A stretch of DNA of 11,138 bases from Flavobacterium psychrophilum (GTDB lineage: Bacteria > Bacteroidota > Bacteroidia > Flavobacteriales > Flavobacteriaceae): the NCBI GenBank assembly GCA_945878515.1, contig CAMCTL010000119.1:1-11138 (forward strand). Reading direction: 5' to 3'. The translations under genes were made by a program, and so were the position numbers. Each line of letters starts with the position of its first letter. Position 1 is the first letter of the stretch. Below the pieces are notes generated by a model. It made no database searches, was not told where the DNA came from, and saw only the letters and a list, made by a program, of their open reading frames with translations. Shown here in pieces: positions 7,574 to 11,138 of the stretch.

Positions 7574-7595
7574 TTATGGGTAATTGCGGACAATC
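7574..7595 (-). repeat. Right terminal inverted repeat of the IS
   Basis: Read on the minus strand it begins gattgtccg and ends cataa, like the left repeat, with five mismatches in the middle. It lies about 36 nt upstream of the transposase ATG, so the promoter must lie within or just inside the repeat. Confidence 0.75.
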
Positions 7596-7655
7596 AAAAA
7601 ATTTATCTCTTTATTAAAATTGTGAATTAATATACTATTTTTACAGACGAAACCC

Positions 7656-7682
7656 ATCAATAATATCAATAATATCAAAATT
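7656..7682 (+). repeat. 9-bp tandem repeat in the leader of the UT-M23 gene
   Basis: Two exact copies of atcaataat (7656-7664, 7665-7673) are followed by a degenerate third, atcaaaatt (7674-7682). The array ends about 10 nt before the ATG, inside the probable 5' leader. It may be chance low complexity, a protein-binding site or a slippage-prone spacer. Confidence 0.5.
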
Positions 7683-7692
7683 ATTATAATTT

Positions 7693-9900
7693 ATGACGTT
7701 AATTTCAAAATTAAAAACAAACTATTGGCTTCAATGTGTTTTAAACAGCTACAGTTTGATTTTTTTTTCTAACGATAATCTGTTTGCAATTTGTATTCTT
7801 ACCGTTTGCTTTTTTACACCATTTGTTGGTTTATGTGGTCTTGCTTCGGTGGTATTAATAAATGTAGCAGCCTATTTTATTGGTTTTAATAAAGAAGAAA
7901 TAAAAATAGGATTGTTTGGGTTTAATGCACTTTTTTTAGGAATGGCGATTGGATATGAATTCAATTTTAATTTTGCGTTTGTAATCTTGTTGATCTCTTC
8001 GATTATAATTTTATTATTGATTACTGTTTCGCTAAAAGGTTTTTTATCGACAAACTATTTGCCTTTTTTATCACTTCCTTTTATTATAACGTATTGGATT
8101 GTTTCACTTTCTGCGACAAATTTCACTAATATTCAATTGGACGAAAGTCATATTTATCTCGTAAACGAAGCAGCGCGAAACCAAACTTCGCCAATTTATG
8201 TTTTTATCAATTCGTTAGATACTATCGCATTGTTTCCTTTAGCTATTACTTATTTCAAGACTTTGGCAGGCACTTTTTTCCAAACAAGTGTTCTTGGCGG
8301 AATAATTATCGCATTTGGATTATTGCAATTTTCTAGAATAGCATTTTCATTGAGCATATTGGGTTTTACTTTCGCTTATTTTTATTATTCTATTTTTGGC
8401 GCCGACGTCAACGATTTAAATCACAATTTATTAGGAGCTAATTTTATTTTCCTGTCCATTGCAATTGGTTGTTTTTTTGTAATTCCAAATATCAACAGCT
8501 ATTTTGCAGTTGTTGTACTTACACCGGTTCTATTACTGACAACACTTGCTTTGACTAAGATTTTGTCTGTTTTTCAAATACATACTTATTCATTTTCTTT
8601 TAGTTTGATAACAATTTTGTTTTTGTTTGCACTCAATCAAAGGTTGTTTTCTAAATATTTGCATTTGATAACTATTCAATATTTTTCCGCAGAAAAAACA
8701 ATTTACAAATACCTAAATTCTATTCAACGATTCAAAAATGAGCATTTGTATAAAATTTCATTGCCTTTCGTTGGCGAATGGAATGTAAGTCAAGGTTATG
8801 ATGGAAAAATTACGCATTTAGGAGATTGGAGCAAAGCATTAGATTTTGTAATAGAAGATTCTAAATCGAATACTTATATGATTCCTAAATCTGCAAGAGA
8901 AGGTTTTACAAAAGATAGTTTTTATTGTTACAATAAAGAAATTCTTGCGCCATTTGAAGGTTATGTTTATGATATTATTAATACTGTTGAAGACAATGAT
9001 ATTGGCGATATGGACACAAAACATAATTGGGGCAACACCATTATTTTGAACCATCTTAATGGATTATTTTCACAAATCAGCCATATCAAAAAGGATTCAT
9101 TTGGGGTTTTTATTGGTCAATATGTAACTAAAGGCACTTATCTAGCAAGATGTGGCAATTCTGGTCGATCTCCAGAACCGCATATTCATTTTCAATTGCA
9201 AACTATCCCAATTGTTGGAGCTAAAACACTTGAATATCCAATTTCTTATTTTATTGAAAGACACGGAAACGAAAGAAAATTAATCATTTCTGAAGTTCCA
9301 AAAGAAGGTGCTTTTATAAGCAATGTTCAAGTAAACGAATTATTGATTGTTGGATTTGCGCTTATGCCAGGTCAAAAAATAGTGATGCAAAAAGAAAACA
9401 GTATCGAGAAAATTTATTGGGAAATATTTACCGATGCCTTCAATAGAACCTACATTTATTGCGAAAAAACAAAATCTTATGCTTATTTTATCAATGATGG
9501 AACAATGTTTTATTTTACAGATTTTGAAGGCAAAAAATCTTCGTTGTTATTTCAATTTTATTTAGCTAGCTATAGACAATTGTTGGGGTATTACGAAACA
9601 ATTACTATTCAAGACAAAGTGCCATTGATACATTTCAACAACAAATTTATTGCTTTTTTTCAAGATTTTTTCGCACCATTTTACTTGTTTACAAAAGCAA
9701 ATTACACCTCTACTTTTTCTTATGCAGATAATCAATATGCGCCACAAAAAATACTTATAAATAGCGAAATCGAAGCCAAAATAATCAATTATACTTTCAA
9801 GAAAATTAACTATGAATTTGAATTAAAAGACCTTAGAATACAACGTTTTACGATTCATCACAAAAATAAATCAACATCTTATCAATATGCTTTACAATAA
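7693..9900 (+). CDS. Urea-transporter-like membrane domain fused to M23 metallopeptidase
   Basis: A 735-residue two-domain protein. Residues 12-318 are strongly hydrophobic, about ten membrane segments in two halves. Each half carries a urea-transporter-like signature: 'GLFGFNALFLGMAIG' (73-87) and 'LNHNLLGANFIFLSIAIG' (242-259). This matches the internally duplicated UT channel family, which passes urea down its gradient. After a linker (about 320-355) comes an M23/LytM peptidase domain: 'THLGDWSKALDF' with His375 and Asp384, 'SHI' with His464, and 'GNSGRSPEPHIHFQLQ' with His497 and His499, so the zinc and catalytic residues appear intact. These enzymes cut peptidoglycan cross-bridges or act as LytM-type regulators, so this domain should face the periplasm. 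Residues 505-735 are beta-rich and unrecognised. It is the first gene of a plus-strand operon with two TPR genes. Both domain calls are good; the substrate of either half is inferred. Confidence 0.87.
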   Translation: MTLISKLKTNYWLQCVLNSYSLIFFSNDNLFAICILTVCFFTPFVGLCGLASVVLINVAAYFIGFNKEEIKIGLFGFNALFLGMAIGYEFNFNFAFVILLISSIIILLLITVSLKGFLSTNYLPFLSLPFIITYWIVSLSATNFTNIQLDESHIYLVNEAARNQTSPIYVFINSLDTIALFPLAITYFKTLAGTFFQTSVLGGIIIAFGLLQFSRIAFSLSILGFTFAYFYYSIFGADVNDLNHNLLGANFIFLSIAIGCFFVIPNINSYFAVVVLTPVLLLTTLALTKILSVFQIHTYSFSFSLITILFLFALNQRLFSKYLHLITIQYFSAEKTIYKYLNSIQRFKNEHLYKISLPFVGEWNVSQGYDGKITHLGDWSKALDFVIEDSKSNTYMIPKSAREGFTKDSFYCYNKEILAPFEGYVYDIINTVEDNDIGDMDTKHNWGNTIILNHLNGLFSQISHIKKDSFGVFIGQYVTKGTYLARCGNSGRSPEPHIHFQLQTIPIVGAKTLEYPISYFIERHGNERKLIISEVPKEGAFISNVQVNELLIVGFALMPGQKIVMQKENSIEKIYWEIFTDAFNRTYIYCEKTKSYAYFINDGTMFYFTDFEGKKSSLLFQFYLASYRQLLGYYETITIQDKVPLIHFNNKFIAFFQDFFAPFYLFTKANYTSTFSYADNQYAPQKILINSEIEAKIINYTFKKINYEFELKDLRIQRFTIHHKNKSTSYQYALQ

Positions 9901-9928
9901 AAATAACAAACTCCTAAACTCAAAAAAA

Positions 9929-10543
9929 ATGAAAAATTTAAAAAATGCTTTTGCACTGCTTGTTTTCTTGATTTGTATGACATTACAAGCGCAAAATAAA
10001 GAAATTGCTGCTGCTTTTAGTCGTTCTTATGAATATGAAAATGCGAAAAAACATGAAACTGCCATTGCAGCATTCAATACTGTTTACGACACAAATTCGT
10101 ATGAAATGAATTTAAGATTGGGTTGGCTTAACTATTTGGCTGGAAAAAACAAAGAATCTATTTCTTACTATCAAAAAGCGGCTGCCAATATGCCCGCGGC
10201 TACCGAACCAAAATGGGCAATAATTACTGTTTATACAAAATTAGAAAATTGGACAGAAATTGAGAAAACTTATTTATCAATTTTGAAATTAGATGCTAAA
10301 AATGCTACTGCTAACTACAATTTAGGATTAATATATTACTATCGAAAAAATTATATTGAAGCAAAAAAATACTTTGATGTATCATTAAATCAAACTCCAT
10401 TTGGATATAATTATTTGCTAATGAGTGCTTGGACAAATTACTTTTTAGGAAACAAAAATAATGCTTCCATCTTGTTTAATAAGGTTTTGTTATATGCTCC
10501 AAATGATGCCTCAGCATTAGAAGGATTGGGATTGATTAAATAA
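9929..10543 (+). CDS. Secreted tetratricopeptide-repeat protein
   Basis: A 204-residue protein from the ATG at 9929; an in-frame ATG at 9887 would overlap the preceding gene and put 14 polar residues before the signal, so 9929 is preferred. The N-terminus 'MKNLKNAFALLVFLICMTLQAQ' is a clear Sec signal peptide, probably cleaved after 'LQA' and leaving Gln first, a common Bacteroidota pattern; there is no lipobox. The rest is built of about five TPR-like helical hairpins (roughly 24-57, 60-93, 95-124, 125-158 and 160-193), seen in 'LRLGWLNYLAGKNKESISYYQKA' and 'ANYNLGLIYYYRKNYIEAKKYF'. TPR arrays bind protein partners, so this is probably a periplasmic scaffold. It lies 28 nt after the UT-M23 gene and 14 nt before the next gene, so it probably links the two. 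Its partner is not known. Confidence 0.85.
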   Translation: MKNLKNAFALLVFLICMTLQAQNKEIAAAFSRSYEYENAKKHETAIAAFNTVYDTNSYEMNLRLGWLNYLAGKNKESISYYQKAAANMPAATEPKWAIITVYTKLENWTEIEKTYLSILKLDAKNATANYNLGLIYYYRKNYIEAKKYFDVSLNQTPFGYNYLLMSAWTNYFLGNKNNASILFNKVLLYAPNDASALEGLGLIK

Positions 10544-10557
10544 AAAATCTTTTGAAT

Positions 10558-11138
10558 ATGATGATTGGAAGCAATTTTAAGCCCGTATTGTATTTGTTTA
10601 TTTTCAGTTTATTTTTTCTAAAATCATATTCTCAAAATGAAATAGACGCGGCAGAAATAGAAACAAAAACCTTTGAGTTCTATACAAACAAAAATTGGAA
10701 TTCCTTAATTTCACTTGGAAATGAAGCCCTTAAAAACGGTAGCGATTATTTCTATTTGCGAATGAGACTAGGAATAGCCTATTATGAGCAGAAAAATTAT
10801 TGCCTAGCTTTAGTTCATTTTAAAAAAGCAATTGATTTTAATGCAACCGACGATTTAGCAAATGAATATTTGTATTACAGCTACACCTTTATAGGACAAG
10901 AGGAAGAAGCTCGAAAATTGAGCACTACATTCTCATCAGAATTAAAAGAAAAATTAGGTTTGAACAATACTCCTGTAATAGATTTTATTGCAGTTAGCGG
11001 AGGTTTAAAAAATGCAAATAGTTCTCTTTTTGAACAAGCTAATTTTTTTGAACTCGGATTGAAACACTATTTAAAGAATAACTTTTCATTATTTCATGCA
11101 GTTAGCACGTTCAATCAAGAAACTTGGATAGGGAAAAT
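10558..11138 (+). CDS. Secreted TPR protein, probably with an outer-membrane barrel (3' end cut by window)
   Basis: The frame opens at ATG 10558 (a second Met follows directly) and stays open to the right edge, giving 193 residues of an incomplete protein. Residues 1-26 are a signal peptide with a hydrophobic core 'VLYLFIFSLFF' and a probable cut near 'SYS-Q'. Residues 28-125 hold two or three TPR-like hairpins, clearest in 'YFYLRMRLGIAYYEQKNYCLALVHFKKAIDF'. From about 139 the pattern changes to alternating strands with turns ('IDFIAVSGGLKN', 'ANFFELGLKHYLKNNFSLFHAVSTFNQ'), as in the start of an outer-membrane beta-barrel; TPR-plus-barrel proteins of the YaiO kind are a possible comparison. 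It is third in the operon, 14 nt after the previous stop. The secretion and TPR calls are good; the barrel is inference from a short stretch. Confidence 0.75.
   Translation, partial: MMIGSNFKPVLYLFIFSLFFLKSYSQNEIDAAEIETKTFEFYTNKNWNSLISLGNEALKNGSDYFYLRMRLGIAYYEQKNYCLALVHFKKAIDFNATDDLANEYLYYSYTFIGQEEEARKLSTTFSSELKEKLGLNNTPVIDFIAVSGGLKNANSSLFEQANFFELGLKHYLKNNFSLFHAVSTFNQETWIGK

Larger units (their letters stand above)
6615..7595 (-). mobile_element. IS1595-family insertion sequence, apparently complete
   Basis: An element of about 980 bp containing one intact transposase gene between imperfect terminal inverted repeats. The ends share gattgtccg exactly (6617-6625, and complementary to 7587-7595), and the next 13 positions match at 8, giving about 17 of 22 overall. 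Flanking both ends is the 9-base direct repeat aaaaaattt (6606-6614 and 7596-7604), compatible with the 8-bp AT-rich target duplication typical of IS1595 elements. Homopolymer runs leave the outer boundary uncertain by one or two bases. Size, single ORF, repeats and transposase family agree. It sits in the intergenic region between two divergent operons and breaks no visible gene. Confidence 0.8.

Noticed and set aside
7620..7644. Possible -33/-7 promoter pair for the UT-M23 operon (TTG at 7620, TATTTTTA at 7636)
   Set aside because: The spacing of 13 nt is too short and the -7 match is imperfect; a promoter must lie in this area or in the IS end, but I cannot place it.
9887..9928. Upstream in-frame ATG giving a 14-residue extension of the first TPR protein
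   Set aside because: It overlaps the preceding coding sequence and would put a polar stretch before a standard signal peptide; the ATG at 9929 fits better.

Overview
The window looks like a chromosomal segment of a Flavobacterium-like member of the Bacteroidota. The DNA is very AT-rich. Ribosome binding sites are weak or absent. It carries a SusC/FecA-style TonB-dependent receptor C-terminus, Bacteroidota-style promoter motifs, and a Flavobacterium-like palindromic repeat. The genus is inferred from style and family content, not from a marker gene.

Layout, left to right. Positions 1-587 hold the C-terminal end of an outer-membrane TonB-dependent receptor. It abuts a multi-pass membrane protein (588-1616) of the HGSNAT/DUF1624-type acyltransferase group. 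A minus-strand operon converges on these, overlapping the membrane gene by four bases at the stop codons. Read in its own direction, it encodes a VOC-family (glyoxalase-fold) protein (6326-5889), a large PLP-dependent Orn/Lys/Arg-type decarboxylase (5857-3128) and an ATP-grasp ligase (3103-1613). The gaps are only 31 and 24 nt. A basic-amino-acid decarboxylase next to an ATP-grasp enzyme suggests a small pathway: make an amine, then join it to a carboxylate. The substrate is not known from the sequence.

Positions 6327-7692 separate this operon from a divergent plus-strand operon. The stretch holds a nested palindromic repeat and a complete, apparently intact IS1595-family insertion sequence (about 6615-7595) with 22-bp imperfect terminal inverted repeats.

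The plus-strand operon from 7693 encodes an unusual two-part protein: an N-terminal urea-transporter-like membrane domain fused to an extracytoplasmic M23 (LytM-type) metallopeptidase domain with its zinc-ligand pattern intact. A secreted TPR protein (9929-10543) follows, then a second secreted TPR protein (10558 to the window end) that looks set to become an outer-membrane beta-barrel. Together these three genes could span inner membrane, periplasm and outer membrane. This block and the decarboxylase/ATP-grasp operon are the two places most likely to hold under-described biology.
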